Of a stretch of 64,000 nt of DNA, positions 35,293 to 44,409 are shown one piece after another. The notes beneath the pieces were generated by a model. That model had not been told where the DNA came from and ran no database searches. It saw only the letters and a program-made list of their open reading frames with translations. A program made the translations under genes and the position numbers. How positions within the stretch are numbered: the stretch's first letter is position 1; the number at the start of each line of letters is the position of its first letter. This DNA is from Boseongicola sp. (GTDB lineage Bacteria; Pseudomonadota; Alphaproteobacteria; Rhodobacterales; Rhodobacteraceae): positions 2,861,932-2,925,931 of the forward strand of contig CP046179.1 of assembly GCA_014075275.1 (NCBI GenBank), given 5' to 3'.

Positions 35293-36372
35293 ATGACCGA
35301 CATTGTTCTTGGTATCGAGTCCAGCTGCGATGACACCGCTGCGGCAGTTGTCCGGTCAGACCGCGCAATACTGTCATCTGTTGTGACCGACCAAGCAACA
35401 CTCCATGCAGCTTTTGGCGGCGTCGTCCCCGAAATTGCTGCCCGCGCCCATGCCGAAAAATTAGATGTCGCGGTGGAACAGGCACTAAAACAGGCAAATG
35501 TCGACCTGACCCAGATTGATGCCATATCGGTCACTGCAGGGCCTGGTCTGATCGGCGGCGTCTTATCAGGTGTCATGACGGCACGCGGATTGGCAGCAGG
35601 CGCTGGGAAACCTCTGATCGGGGTCAATCATCTGGCAGGTCACGCCCTCACCCCGCGCCTCACCGATGATCTTTCGTTTCCTTACCTTATGCTGCTTGTT
35701 TCCGGCGGCCATTGCCAATTCGTCATTGTCCACGGGCCTGACAACTTCCTACGCCTTGGAAGTACAATTGATGATGCGCCGGGCGAGGCATTCGACAAAG
35801 TGGCGCGCCTCCTTGGTCTATCGCAACCAGGTGGCCCTGCCGTTCAGGCCGAAGCAGAAAAAGGCGACGGCACCCGTTTCGCACTCCCTCGGCCACTTTT
35901 GTCTCGTCCGGGCTGCGACATGAGTTTCTCTGGTTTGAAAACTGCGGTGCTGCGCGAACGCGACAAGCTGATCGAACAACACCAGGGGTTGCGCCAACAG
36001 GACCGCGCGGATCTATGTGCAAGTTTCCAAGCCGCCGTCTGCGACGTTCTGGTCGAAAAATCTCGCCGTGCCATCACCGAATTTCTATCCGTTTCTCCGG
36101 AAAACCCTGCTCTGGCGGTTGCGGGTGGGGTCGCGGCAAACACCCTAATTCGCCAAGCATTAGAGACTGTAGCAGCCGATTTGGGCGTTGCCTTCGTCGC
36201 CCCGCCTTTGTCGCTCTGCACCGACAATGCCGCGATGATCGCATGGGCGGGCATCGAACTGCGCAACATCGACCATTCGGGGATGACCCCGCTAATCGCA
36301 AGGCCACGCTGGCCCCTTGACCCCCGCCCCCCTGCCCTGATTGGCTCGGGCAAGAAAGGAGCCAAAGCATGA
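35293..36372 (+). CDS. tsaD: tRNA N6-adenosine threonylcarbamoyltransferase
   Basis: A 359-residue Kae1/TsaD protein (ASKHA fold). Seen are [16 protein letters not shown], the metal-binding [11 protein letters not shown] motif, [28 protein letters not shown] and the C-terminal [11 protein letters not shown] aspartate site. With TsaB, TsaC and TsaE it makes t6A37 in ANN-decoding tRNAs. tsaE lies about 10 kb downstream in this window. Its stop overlaps gpsA (ATGA), so the two are coupled. Confidence 0.97.
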   Translation: MTDIVLGIESSCDDTAAAVVRSDRAILSSVVTDQATLHAAFGGVVPEIAARAHAEKLDVAVEQALKQANVDLTQIDAISVTAGPGLIGGVLSGVMTARGLAAGAGKPLIGVNHLAGHALTPRLTDDLSFPYLMLLVSGGHCQFVIVHGPDNFLRLGSTIDDAPGEAFDKVARLLGLSQPGGPAVQAEAEKGDGTRFALPRPLLSRPGCDMSFSGLKTAVLRERDKLIEQHQGLRQQDRADLCASFQAAVCDVLVEKSRRAITEFLSVSPENPALAVAGGVAANTLIRQALETVAADLGVAFVAPPLSLCTDNAAMIAWAGIELRNIDHSGMTPLIARPRWPLDPRPPALIGSGKKGAKA

Positions 36373-37328
36373 CTGAGATAGGTGTACTGGGTGCAGGTGC
36401 TTTCGGCACATCCCTTGCGCTCGCCCTTTCCTTGGATGGATCGCAGGTATCGCTTTGGTGCCGCGATGCCGACGTAGCCCGTCAAATGTCCAAGTCCCGC
36501 AAATCGGGCCCACGCTTGCCGGGGCACAGTTTGCCCGATTCATTGACTATTCAAACGAATATCGACGATGTGAAGGCAAATATCTGCCTTCTCGCCGTGC
36601 CCACCCAACAGCTCAGCGGTTTCTTGGCAAATTCGCCTGGCCTGGCAAACCGAACGCTCGTCGCTTGTTGCAAGGGTATCGACCGACGCACAGGGCTTGG
36701 CCCTGTCGAGACAATTCACGCGGTTCTTCCGTCGGCGTCGCCAGCACTACTCACCGGACCCAGTTTTGCCGCCGATATCGCCAAGGGATTGCCCACTGCC
36801 CTTGTTCTTGCAGCAAAGGAAGATGCGAGGGCCGAAACAATTCAAGAGGCTCTGTCTCGTCCCAGACTTCGGCTCTACCGAACGACTGATACAATCGGCG
36901 CCGAACTTGGTGGAGCGCTCAAAAATGTCATCGCACTGGCCGCTGGCATGGCCATTGGTGCTGGCTTCGGCGACAGCGCCCGCGCCTCTGTCATCGCACG
37001 CGGATTTGCCGAGATGTCACGATATGCAGCATCAAAAGGGGCTTTGTTAGAGACGCTTCATGGGCTTTCGGGCCTTGGCGATCTGGTTCTCACATGCACA
37101 TCGGAAAAGTCCCGAAATTTCAACGCCGGTCAGCAATTCGGACGTTCCGAACCCCCAGCGGCATCTACTATTGAAGGCATTGCAACAGCTGCTGCCATCG
37201 CTCAGGATGCTGATAGGTCGGGTCTTGATATGCCGCTAACTCAAGCCGTTGCTGCCGTTACCCAAGGAACTCTGGACGTTTCAACTGCGGTCGGCAATCT
37301 TTTGTCCAGACCAGTTCGAAAGGAGTGA
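36369..37328 (+). CDS. gpsA: Glycerol-3-phosphate dehydrogenase [NAD(P)+]
   Basis: A 319-residue cytoplasmic enzyme that makes sn-glycerol 3-phosphate for phospholipids. The Rossmann motif [13 protein letters not shown] starts the protein; [17 protein letters not shown] and the catalytic lysine in [17 protein letters not shown] follow, then the C-terminal [20 protein letters not shown] helix bundle. The length is normal. It overlaps tsaD upstream and precedes an EVE-domain gene, all three in one likely operon. Confidence 0.97.
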   Translation: MTEIGVLGAGAFGTSLALALSLDGSQVSLWCRDADVARQMSKSRKSGPRLPGHSLPDSLTIQTNIDDVKANICLLAVPTQQLSGFLANSPGLANRTLVACCKGIDRRTGLGPVETIHAVLPSASPALLTGPSFAADIAKGLPTALVLAAKEDARAETIQEALSRPRLRLYRTTDTIGAELGGALKNVIALAAGMAIGAGFGDSARASVIARGFAEMSRYAASKGALLETLHGLSGLGDLVLTCTSEKSRNFNAGQQFGRSEPPAASTIEGIATAAAIAQDADRSGLDMPLTQAVAAVTQGTLDVSTAVGNLLSRPVRKE

Positions 37329-37330
37329 TC

Positions 37331-37750
37331 ATGCGCTATTGGCTATTTAAATCCGAACCTTCCACCTGGGGTTGGAACGATCAGGTTGCCAAGGGCGAGG
37401 TTGGCGAAGAGTGGGATGGTGTTCGCAACTACCAGGCACGCAATCATATGCGCGATATGAAAATTGGTGATCGCGGCTTTTTCTACCATTCGCAGAAGGA
37501 AAAGGCAGTCGTCGGAATTGTTGAAGTCATTGCCGAGTCCCATCCGGACAGCACCACAGATGATGAACGCTGGGAGTGCGTTGATATCAAAGCGGTGCGG
37601 CCTGTTGAAACCGCCGTCACCCTTCAGGACATCAAGTCAGATGAACGACTTTCGCAGATGGTGCTTGTCAACAATACCCGCCTTTCCGTTCAGCCCGTCA
37701 GCCAGGAAGAATGGAAGATCGTCTGCAACATGGCCGATCTAAGTGACTAA
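37331..37750 (+). CDS. EVE domain-containing protein
   Basis: A 139-residue single-domain EVE (PUA-like) protein: MRYWLFKSEPSTWGWNDQ at the N-terminus, GVRNYQARNHMRDM and GFFYHSQKEKAVVGIVEV form the modified-base pocket seen in this family. EVE domains bind modified nucleotides in RNA or DNA. The start ATG at 37331 has an AGGAG site overlapping the end of gpsA. Its place beside tsaD-gpsA recurs in alphaproteobacteria, which suggests a housekeeping RNA role rather than defence. Confidence 0.88.
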   Translation: MRYWLFKSEPSTWGWNDQVAKGEVGEEWDGVRNYQARNHMRDMKIGDRGFFYHSQKEKAVVGIVEVIAESHPDSTTDDERWECVDIKAVRPVETAVTLQDIKSDERLSQMVLVNNTRLSVQPVSQEEWKIVCNMADLSD

Positions 37751-37827
37751 ACCGAGTTAAATGGACTTGGTTCGCCAATCTATGTCATTCCATAGTTTCG
37801 AAAATCAATCAAAGAGGGGCGTAATTC

Positions 37828-38223
37828 ATGGAACTCATCAACATCATCGCGGCTGCAATCGGTGCATGGGCATTTGGCAGCCTATGGTACATGAAACTTG
37901 CCAAGCAATGGATGGCTGTATCTGGCGTGCCCGTTGGTGAGGATGGCAATCCGAAAAACTCCAGCACGCCTACACCTTACGTCATTTCATTTGTCGCGAT
38001 TTTAGTCGTCGCCGGCATGATGCGGCATATGTTCGGAATGGCCGGAATTGACTCTGTCGGCAAAGGATTGTTGTCGGGCTTGGGCGTTGGGGCCTTCTTC
38101 ATTTCGCCGTGGATCCTGATCAACAACACATACACGATGCGTCCGCTCAATCTCACCCTGATCGACGGAGGTTACGCGACTTTCGGCTGTGGGATAATGA
38201 GTCTCATTCTAACGCTGTTTTAA
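37828..38223 (+). CDS. DUF1761 family membrane protein
   Basis: A 131-residue protein with four predicted membrane helices: IIAAAIGAWAFGSLWYM, YVISFVAILVVAGMMRHMF, GLLSGLGVGAFFISPWILIN and TFGCGIMSLILTLF. The WxFGSLWYxxxxKxW segment is typical of DUF1761. The function is unknown. It ends next to the shared terminator and faces ahcY tail to tail. Confidence 0.82.
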   Translation: MELINIIAAAIGAWAFGSLWYMKLAKQWMAVSGVPVGEDGNPKNSSTPTPYVISFVAILVVAGMMRHMFGMAGIDSVGKGLLSGLGVGAFFISPWILINNTYTMRPLNLTLIDGGYATFGCGIMSLILTLF

Positions 38224-38228
38224 GCAGC

Positions 38229-38259
38229 AAAAAGGCGGCGCCCAATCCAGACGCCGCCT
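38229..38259 (-). terminator. Intrinsic terminator between DUF1761 and ahcY
   Basis: Perfect eight-base stem AGGCGGCG/CGCCGCCT (38233-38240 and 38252-38259) with an 11-base loop. On the minus strand it is followed by five T residues, so it ends the ahcY transcript; it may also slow the plus-strand transcript. Confidence 0.82.
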
Positions 38260-38276
38260 AATATCCTCATCCGCGA

Positions 38277-39668
38277 TCAATAGCGGTAGTGATCAGCCTT
38301 AAACGGGCCTTCCGGCTTCACGCCGATATAGTCCGCCTGCTCCGGCTTTAGTTCGGTCAGTTTCGCGCCAACCTTAGCAAGATGCAGTTTGGCTACCTTC
38401 TCATCCAGATGCTTTGGCAGAATATAGACCTTGTTCTCGTATTCATCGCCTTTAGTCCAAAGCTCAATCTGAGCCAGAACCTGATTGGTAAATGACGCCG
38501 ACATCACAAACGAAGGATGCCCGGTGGCATTGCCCAGGTTCAACAAACGCCCCTCGGACAGAAGGATCATACGATTGCCCGACGGCATCTCGATCATATC
38601 CACCTGCTCTTTGATATTCGTCCACTTGTGGTTCTTCAGGTTTGCGATCTGAATTTCATTGTCGAAGTGACCAATGTTTCCAACAATCGCCATATCCTTC
38701 ATCTCGCGCATATGCTCGATGCGGATCACGTCCTTGTTGCCCGTCGTTGTGATAAAGATATCGGCCGTCGCGACCTCATCTTCCAACAAGGTCACCTCAA
38801 ACCCGTCCATGGCAGCCTGCAGCGCACAAATTGGATCTACTTCGGTTACTTTGACCCTTGCGCCCGCGCCCCTCAGAGAAGCTGCCGATCCCTTGCCAAC
38901 ATCGCCATAACCGCAAACGACAGCAACCTTGCCTGCCATCATCGTATCCGTGGCCCGGCGAATACCGTCCACCAGCGATTCCTTACAGCCGTATTTGTTG
39001 TCGAATTTCGACTTCGTAACGCTGTCGTTCACATTGATCGCCGGGAAAGGCAGCCGACCTTCTTTCACCAGCTCATAAAGACGGTGCACACCGGTGGTTG
39101 TTTCCTCGGAAACACCTTGGATCAAGTCTCGTTGCTTGGTGAACCAACCGGGATCAGACGCCATGCGCTTCTTGATCTGATTGAAAACAGCAACCTCTTC
39201 TTCCGATTGCGGCACTTCGATCAGATCAGTCTCGCCGCTCTCAACGCGTGCACCCAATAGAATATACAGCGTGGCATCGCCGCCATCGTCCAGAATCATA
39301 TTCGCGCCATCGTCGAACAGGAAAATGCGATCCTGATAATCCCAGTGTTCTTCAAGCGATTGGCCCTTAACCGCAAAGACAGGTGTGCCACCGTCAGCAA
39401 TAGCCGCCGCGGCGTGATCCTGCGTCGAAAAGATGTTGCACGACGCCCAGCGCACTTCAGCGCCCAACTCAATCAGAGTCTCAATCAAAACAGCGGTTTG
39501 GATTGTCATGTGCAAAGAACCGGCAATTCGCGCGCCCTTCAGCGGCTTCTTGTCTGCGAATTCTTCGCGCAGTGCCATCAGACCAGGCATCTCGGTCTCG
39601 GCAATGTCCAGCTCTCGACGGCCAAACGCAGCCAGCGAGATATCTTTTACTACATAATCCTTCGGCAT
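38277..39668 (-). CDS. ahcY: Adenosylhomocysteinase (S-adenosyl-L-homocysteine hydrolase)
   Basis: A 463-residue NAD-dependent enzyme that splits S-adenosylhomocysteine to adenosine and homocysteine, removing the inhibitor of methyl transfer. [16 protein letters not shown], the [20 protein letters not shown] active-site region, the NAD-binding [15 protein letters not shown], and the C-terminal [12 protein letters not shown] that reaches into the neighbour subunit are all present. The length includes the usual bacterial insert. A structured leader that hides the ribosome site precedes the start. Confidence 0.98.
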   Translation of the reverse strand: MPKDYVVKDISLAAFGRRELDIAETEMPGLMALREEFADKKPLKGARIAGSLHMTIQTAVLIETLIELGAEVRWASCNIFSTQDHAAAAIADGGTPVFAVKGQSLEEHWDYQDRIFLFDDGANMILDDGGDATLYILLGARVESGETDLIEVPQSEEEVAVFNQIKKRMASDPGWFTKQRDLIQGVSEETTTGVHRLYELVKEGRLPFPAINVNDSVTKSKFDNKYGCKESLVDGIRRATDTMMAGKVAVVCGYGDVGKGSAASLRGAGARVKVTEVDPICALQAAMDGFEVTLLEDEVATADIFITTTGNKDVIRIEHMREMKDMAIVGNIGHFDNEIQIANLKNHKWTNIKEQVDMIEMPSGNRMILLSEGRLLNLGNATGHPSFVMSASFTNQVLAQIELWTKGDEYENKVYILPKHLDEKVAKLHLAKVGAKLTELKPEQADYIGVKPEGPFKADHYRY

Positions 39669-39669
39669 T

Positions 39670-39722
39670 AACCCGCTCCTACATAGGTTTGCGGGTCACT
39701 TAGCACCGGGTCCACGACCCGG
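39670..39722 (-). promoter_or_regulatory. Structured 5' leader of ahcY that can sequester the ribosome site
   Basis: On the minus strand, the hairpin CCGGGTC-gtg-GACCCGG (39722-39706) is followed by a second stem, GACCCGC/GCGGGTT (39697-39691 with 39676-39670), whose loop holds CCT paired to the AGG of the TAGGAG ribosome site. The ATG comes two bases later. A TATAAA box is at 39744-39739. GGGTC in the first hairpin can also pair with GACCC of the second, giving alternative folds. It does not match the SAH riboswitch consensus as I know it. Confidence 0.55.
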
Positions 39723-39731
39723 CAACCGCGC

Positions 39732-40040
39732 TTAGCTTTTTATACCTGCTGGTTGGTTAATCGCGGGAAATCCATCCCGCCAATTGGTGCCCGACGCCAT
39801 AATGCACGTTGTACCATTTGCCATCGTCATTAGAATGGTCCAGGTGCCTTTTTCGGTCGAGTGCCAAACTTCAAAAACACGGTTTGAGTTTTGCAAGCCG
39901 CCACCAGCAAACGTTTCGCCGTAGCCGCCTTTCAGCTTTTCAACAACGCTATCGCGCGCCGCGCAATTATTCTGAGCAGATACTGCAGTTGGCGTAATCG
40001 CCATCAGAAGGACCAGGCTTGGTAAGATGCGTCGCATCAT
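39732..40040 (-). CDS. Small secreted protein of unknown function
   Basis: A 102-residue protein with a signal peptide (MMRRILPSLVLLMAITPTAV, SAQ cleavage) and a mature part of about 80 residues with two cysteines (NNCAARD and TTCIMASGTNW) likely to form a disulfide. The EVWHSTEKGTWTILMTMANG segment resembles small periplasmic proteins found widely in Rhodobacterales. An AAGGAG site precedes ATG 40040. No function can be assigned. It ends 64 bases before the ahcY start and the ahcY promoter may lie at its 3' end. Confidence 0.75.
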   Translation of the reverse strand: MMRRILPSLVLLMAITPTAVSAQNNCAARDSVVEKLKGGYGETFAGGGLQNSNRVFEVWHSTEKGTWTILMTMANGTTCIMASGTNWRDGFPAINQPAGIKS

Positions 40041-40327
40041 AGTCTCCTTTCTGCGGTGCATGCACCGCTTTGCCTGTCATTCCTCCCGTCTGTCGTTACT
40101 TATTATGCCAATCGTATTGTTTCGAAATCGTATCCAGAAGCCTCTGATTTAGCTCAAAGTTGAACGCTTCTGACTCAATCCTTCTCTTCAATTACGCCTG
40201 AAAGAAGGCCGATATTGGGGTATTTTCATGCCGACCCGGTAACTATTGAATAAATTGCCGATGGGCATGGTTTTAAACCCAACTACCTTGACCCCGACCA
40301 GCCACTCAGATCACAAGCGTTCTCAAT

Positions 40328-40930
40328 ATGTCACGCTCAAAACCCCCTCCCCGCGCCTGGCAACGTATGCTTTCCGGCCGCCGCCTCGATTTACTCGACC
40401 CAACCCCTATGGACATCGAGATCGAAGATATCGCCCATGGATTGGCCTTCGTCGCGCGGTGGAACGGCCAGACAAAGGGTGATTTCCCCTATTCAGTCGC
40501 CGAGCACTCACTGCTCGTGGAAGAGATATTTGCGCGCATAAATCCCAAAGCGCCCGCAAAGTGGCGCCTTGCCGCCTTGCTGCATGATGCGCCGGAATAT
40601 GTCATCGGAGATATGATCTCGCCGGTCAAAGCCGCAGTTGGTCCTGGCTACGGCGCATTGGATGATCGCCTTGCGGCAGCCGTCCATATTCGTTTTGGCC
40701 TTCCCGCAATGATCCCGGCCCAGGTAAAACGCCAGATCAAAAAAGCCGACAAGATATCCGCGTGGCTCGAAGCCGTGCAATTGGCCGGGTTCACGCTTAC
40801 CGAAGCCAATCGCTTCTTCGGCACCCATGACGAAACCCATATTCAGGGACTAAAGCTAAGACTTCGGCCCCCTGTTGACGTGCGTAACGATTACATTGCT
40901 CAGCACAAACGCCTGTTGAAAGATGTCTGA
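40328..40930 (+). CDS. HD domain phosphohydrolase (YfbR/5'-deoxynucleotidase-like)
   Basis: A 200-residue HD-superfamily hydrolase. Metal ligands are in YSVAEHSLLVEEIF (His), LAALLHDAPEYVIGDM (His-Asp) and KADKISAWLEA (distal Asp). The overall match is to the COG1896 type, whose E. coli member YfbR removes phosphate from deoxynucleoside monophosphates. The next gene starts inside its last codons (eight-base overlap), so the two are coupled. Confidence 0.85.
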   Translation: MSRSKPPPRAWQRMLSGRRLDLLDPTPMDIEIEDIAHGLAFVARWNGQTKGDFPYSVAEHSLLVEEIFARINPKAPAKWRLAALLHDAPEYVIGDMISPVKAAVGPGYGALDDRLAAAVHIRFGLPAMIPAQVKRQIKKADKISAWLEAVQLAGFTLTEANRFFGTHDETHIQGLKLRLRPPVDVRNDYIAQHKRLLKDV

Positions 40931-41540
40931 CATGGACAATATACAGCTCACTTTTTTCCCCGGATCACCCTTCGCGCGCATGGCGCGCATTCTGATCATG
41001 GAATGGAATCTGCCAGTCACTCCAACCCAACAGGAATTTCCACCGACGCCGGACCTGTTTCGCGCCAACCCTCTTGGCCAGGTTCCCGCCCTGATCATGC
41101 CGGATGGCACTGCCGTGTTTCCGACGTTCCTTGTTCTTGAACATCTTTGGGAAATGGCTGGCAAACCAACCGATGCCTACGCACCACAGTCACAGCGCCA
41201 GATACTGATGACCATTCTCCAGGCCTGCGACGCTTTGGTTGCCGCCAAATATCAGGACTGGACCGGTCTCGGACCAGTGCGCGAGAATACTATCGGATAT
41301 GACCCTGCCGAACGTCATCTTGAGCGCCTTCAAAAGACATTGGACTGGCTCGAAAGTCTTATACCATCAGGCGAATTGGGACAAGGCATCACGTTACCCA
41401 ATATTGCCCTTTCTTCAACTGTTCTTTGGATGGATGTGCGCGGCGGACCAAATTGGCGAGGACGCCCCAACATGGAAGCCGCCGTTGATGAGATCGCGAG
41501 CCGCTCATCCTTTACCCAGACCGCCCCACAGCCTCGGTAG
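40923..41540 (+). CDS. Glutathione S-transferase family protein
   Basis: A 205-residue GST-like protein. The N-terminal thioredoxin fold reads LTFFPGSPFARMARILIMEW, LFRANPLGQVPALIMPDG and FPTFLVLEHL, with serine/proline in the glutathione-contact position; the C-terminal helical domain contains GQGITLPNIALSSTVLWMD. The substrate is unknown. It overlaps the HD gene upstream and ends just before repeat copy C, convergent with regA. Confidence 0.82.
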   Translation: MSDMDNIQLTFFPGSPFARMARILIMEWNLPVTPTQQEFPPTPDLFRANPLGQVPALIMPDGTAVFPTFLVLEHLWEMAGKPTDAYAPQSQRQILMTILQACDALVAAKYQDWTGLGPVRENTIGYDPAERHLERLQKTLDWLESLIPSGELGQGITLPNIALSSTVLWMDVRGGPNWRGRPNMEAAVDEIASRSSFTQTAPQPR

Positions 41541-41546
41541 ACAATC

Positions 41547-41593
41547 AACTTCTTCTGTCGGGAAACACTTTGGGGCATGGGGCAAAGCCCCAT
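41547..41593. repeat. Dispersed hairpin repeat, copy C (short form)
   Basis: It has the CTTCTTCTG leader and AAACACTTT of the family, then the hairpin ATGGGGC-aaa-GCCCCAT, but lacks the second hairpin. It lies between two convergent genes and could serve as a bidirectional terminator. Confidence 0.65.
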
Positions 41594-41599
41594 AAAAAC

Positions 41600-42154
41600 C
41601 TACCTTGGCGACCGTTTCGCCAGTATCCTTTGCAACGTGCGTCGATGCATATTCAGCCGTCGCGCAGTCTCACTAACATTGCGGTCGCACAGCTCATATA
41701 CTCTCTGAATATGCTCCCAACGCACTCGATCTGCACTCATGGGGTTTTCCGGCGGTGGAGGCATCTCGTCATCTGAAGCAAGCAAAGCTGCCGTCACATC
41801 GTTGGCGTCAGCTGGTTTTGAAAGGTAATCCGTTGCGCCGATTTTTACGGCGGCAACCGCCGTCGCGATAGCGCCATATCCTGTCAGTACAACCACTTTA
41901 CTGTCAGCGCGCCGCTCGCGGATGCGCTCGACCACATCCAGTCCGTTGCCGTCCTCAAGTCGTAAATCGACAACCGCGAAAGCCGGCGGTCGGGCCGTGG
42001 CAATTGCTGTTCCCGCCGCAACAGAATCCGCCGTCTCTACTTCGAACCCGCGTTTTTCCATGGCACGCGCTAACCGGCGCAGAAACGGCTCATCGTCGTC
42101 CACAAGCAATAGTGTCTTATCTGGCCCGATATCCTTCATTTGTCTCTCAGACAT
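41600..42154 (-). CDS. regA: Global redox response regulator RegA/PrrA/ActR
   Basis: A 184-residue response regulator with a receiver domain (LLLVDDDEPF, phospho-acceptor D63 in VVDLRLEDGNG, VLTGYGAIATA, YLSKPAD), a proline linker (PPPPENPMSADRVRWEH) and a Fis-type HTH (CDRNVSETARRLNMHRRTLQ). The C-terminus and linker are almost invariant in the RegA family, which controls photosynthesis, respiration, nitrogen and carbon fixation genes by redox state. It is downstream of senC and divergent from its kinase gene regB. Confidence 0.97.
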   Translation of the reverse strand: MSERQMKDIGPDKTLLLVDDDEPFLRRLARAMEKRGFEVETADSVAAGTAIATARPPAFAVVDLRLEDGNGLDVVERIRERRADSKVVVLTGYGAIATAVAAVKIGATDYLSKPADANDVTAALLASDDEMPPPPENPMSADRVRWEHIQRVYELCDRNVSETARRLNMHRRTLQRILAKRSPR

Positions 42155-42216
42155 CCGCGCATCCCTATTTCGTCCGAATGACCCTAGTTTGCTGGTGCAG
42201 CATCGTCAAATGCTGG

Positions 42217-42825
42217 CTACACATTCGCGATATGGCAGGCTGTTTCCTCTGCCATAGCTTCCGGGGACACATCGCGGTTGAAATAGCTCATCAGACCTTT
42301 GTCCGGGAACATTAAATAGGTGAAAGTCGAGTGGTTCATCAGGTAGAAATCCCCCTCGCCCTCGCCTTTTGCGTAGTAGGTCTTATAGGCAAGGCTGGCG
42401 GCCTTCACTTGGTCTGGGGTGCCCGTCAGCCCAATCATTGTTGGGTGCATGTCGTTTGCATATTCTCCAACGATTTCAGGTGTGTCGCGCTCCGGGTCAA
42501 CTGAAATAAAGACCGGCGTCACTTCAATTCCCTGTTCCGCCAGAATATCTACAGCCAGGACATTCCGTGCCACATCAAATGGGCAAACATCCGGGCAAAA
42601 GGTATAGCCAAAGTAAATCAGCGTCGGCCCGTCAATGATATCGACATCGGTGACGATCTCCGCATCAGCATTCAACAACTCAAACGGCCCGCCAATCGCC
42701 GCGCTCCCCCCGGCAACCGCAGCTCCAGGGCAATCATGCCCGGGGCGCAATATTGTCCAAACAGCTGTCCCTCCGACAATCGTCGCCAGAGCAACGGCTG
42801 CCACTGATGCATAAAGCTTCATCAT
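42217..42825 (-). CDS. senC: SCO1/SenC family copper chaperone
   Basis: A 202-residue membrane-anchored thioredoxin-fold protein. The N-terminal helix is MMKLYASVAAVALATIVGGT; copper ligands are the CPDVC pair in YFGYTFCPDVCPFDVARN and the histidine in YLMNHSTFTYLM. It helps assemble the CuA/CuB centres of terminal oxidases and in Rhodobacter (PrrC) influences the RegB/PrrB redox signal. The ATG at 42825 follows a GAGGAT site. It lies between regB and regA, the standard arrangement. Confidence 0.95.
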   Translation of the reverse strand: MMKLYASVAAVALATIVGGTAVWTILRPGHDCPGAAVAGGSAAIGGPFELLNADAEIVTDVDIIDGPTLIYFGYTFCPDVCPFDVARNVLAVDILAEQGIEVTPVFISVDPERDTPEIVGEYANDMHPTMIGLTGTPDQVKAASLAYKTYYAKGEGEGDFYLMNHSTFTYLMFPDKGLMSYFNRDVSPEAMAEETACHIANV

Positions 42826-42916
42826 TACTCGGATCCTCAAACATGGATTTGGTTCATTGATCCGGCACGAACAGCCCGGCTACAACAGGACAGCTTGACC
42901 CACCCACGAGGTTGTG

Positions 42917-44308
42917 ATGATCGACGAAGCCAGTTTCGACCCGCGCGAGAACCGCTCCAATTGGGTTCGGTTGCGCACCTTAATTGTGCTGCGTTGGTTC
43001 GCCATCCTTGGCCAGCTTGTCGCCATTACCATTGCCCAGCGCATGTTCGACCTGGATTTGAATCTTGGCCTGTGTTTCCTAGCCATCGGCATTTCAATAA
43101 TTGCCAACCTCGTCGCAATGTTCGTGTTTCCAGAAAACAAGCGGCTGTCCGAGGCCGAAGTGGCCTGGATGCTGCTATTTGACATCGCGCAACTAGCCTT
43201 TCTTCTGTCTTTAACCGGCGGTCTCAATAATCCATTTGCTCTGCTGATCCTGGCACCCGTCACAATCTCCGCAACCGCACTGAAACCCGCATCAACAGCG
43301 TTCATTGGAGCGGCAACCATCGCAATGGTGAGCGTGGTAACCATATGGCACATCCCCCTCCAAACTCGTCAGGGTTTTGTTATGCAAATGCCGCCGGACT
43401 TCGTTCTCGGCTTCTGGACGGCGATCGTCATTGGTGTAATATTCCTCGGCCTCTATGCCAGCCGGGTCACGGCAGAGGTTCACGCCATGTCTGATGCCCT
43501 GGCCGCAACGCAAATGGCCCTGTCCCGCGAACAGAAACTCACCGATATTGGCGGCGTCGTCGCGGCCGCCGCTCATGAATTGGGTACCCCCTTGGCAACC
43601 ATAAAACTGGCCAGTGCCGAGCTGATCGAGGAACTCGCCGACCACCCAAATCTAATGGAAGACGCGACGCTGATCCGACAACAAACCGACCGTTGTCGCG
43701 ACATTCTGCGATCCATGGGTCAGGCTGGAAAGGACGATCTTCTGACCCGACGCGCCCCAATCGGCGAAGTCATACGAGAAGCAGCCGAACCACATGAAAG
43801 CCGCGGGAAGACAATTCACTACGATATTAGCGAGGCCGAAGGCGCGGACCCCAGACATCCAACAATTGATCGGCGACCCGAAGTCATTCATGGCATCCGC
43901 AATCTGGTTCAGAACGCCGTCGACTTCGCGCGGGAAAACGTCTGGTTGGATATTTCCTGGGACGCGACACACATATCGGTACGCATCGTCGATGACGGAC
44001 CAGGATTTAACGCTCAGGTCATGGGCCGTATTGGCGACCCATTTGTGCGCAGCCGTCGTCCCGGCACCCCGCGCCGTCGTCCCGGATACGAAGGTATGGG
44101 CCTAGGGTTGTTCATTGCGAAGACCTTACTGGAGCGCTCCGGAGCCGAGATGAGCTTTGCAAATGGCCGAGAATTCTTTGGTTCCTCAGGGGACGTTGGC
44201 CAGCGATCAGGGGCTTTCGTTGAAGCAAAATGGGAGAACGCGGATCTCGGTGCGCTTGCCGGTGGAGACAGGGAAGCGCTCGGAGAAAACGTTCCGTTTT
44301 CCGGCTAG
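42917..44308 (+). CDS. regB: Redox sensor histidine kinase RegB/PrrB/ActS
   Basis: A 463-residue kinase with six N-terminal membrane helices, the quinone-binding GGLNNPF motif (from about residue 101), the H-box AAAHELGTPLATIK (H220), the redox-active cysteine in DRCRDILRSMGQAG (C260), and ATP-binding N, G1 and G2 boxes (NLVQNAVDFA, VDDGPGF, GMGLGLFIA). The signal is the ubiquinone pool and cysteine state; the target is RegA. An in-frame GTG precedes the ATG by one codon. It is divergent from senC-regA. The C-terminal tail beyond the G2 box is a little long. Confidence 0.96.
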   Translation: MIDEASFDPRENRSNWVRLRTLIVLRWFAILGQLVAITIAQRMFDLDLNLGLCFLAIGISIIANLVAMFVFPENKRLSEAEVAWMLLFDIAQLAFLLSLTGGLNNPFALLILAPVTISATALKPASTAFIGAATIAMVSVVTIWHIPLQTRQGFVMQMPPDFVLGFWTAIVIGVIFLGLYASRVTAEVHAMSDALAATQMALSREQKLTDIGGVVAAAAHELGTPLATIKLASAELIEELADHPNLMEDATLIRQQTDRCRDILRSMGQAGKDDLLTRRAPIGEVIREAAEPHESRGKTIHYDISEAEGADPRHPTIDRRPEVIHGIRNLVQNAVDFARENVWLDISWDATHISVRIVDDGPGFNAQVMGRIGDPFVRSRRPGTPRRRPGYEGMGLGLFIAKTLLERSGAEMSFANGREFFGSSGDVGQRSGAFVEAKWENADLGALAGGDREALGENVPFSG

Positions 44309-44409
44309 GCAGGTCCAGCTTTGCGTGCCAAGCCGCCTGTTAAGCAGCAGTTAACCATCTATTAACTCTATGAAACGAAAGTTGCAGCGAACTTTTTGGG
44401 GAAAGTCGC

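Noticed and set aside
39670..39744. Call of a known SAH riboswitch upstream of ahcY
   Set aside because: The leader is structured, but its sequence does not fit the SAH riboswitch core that I know; reported only as an unclassified leader.
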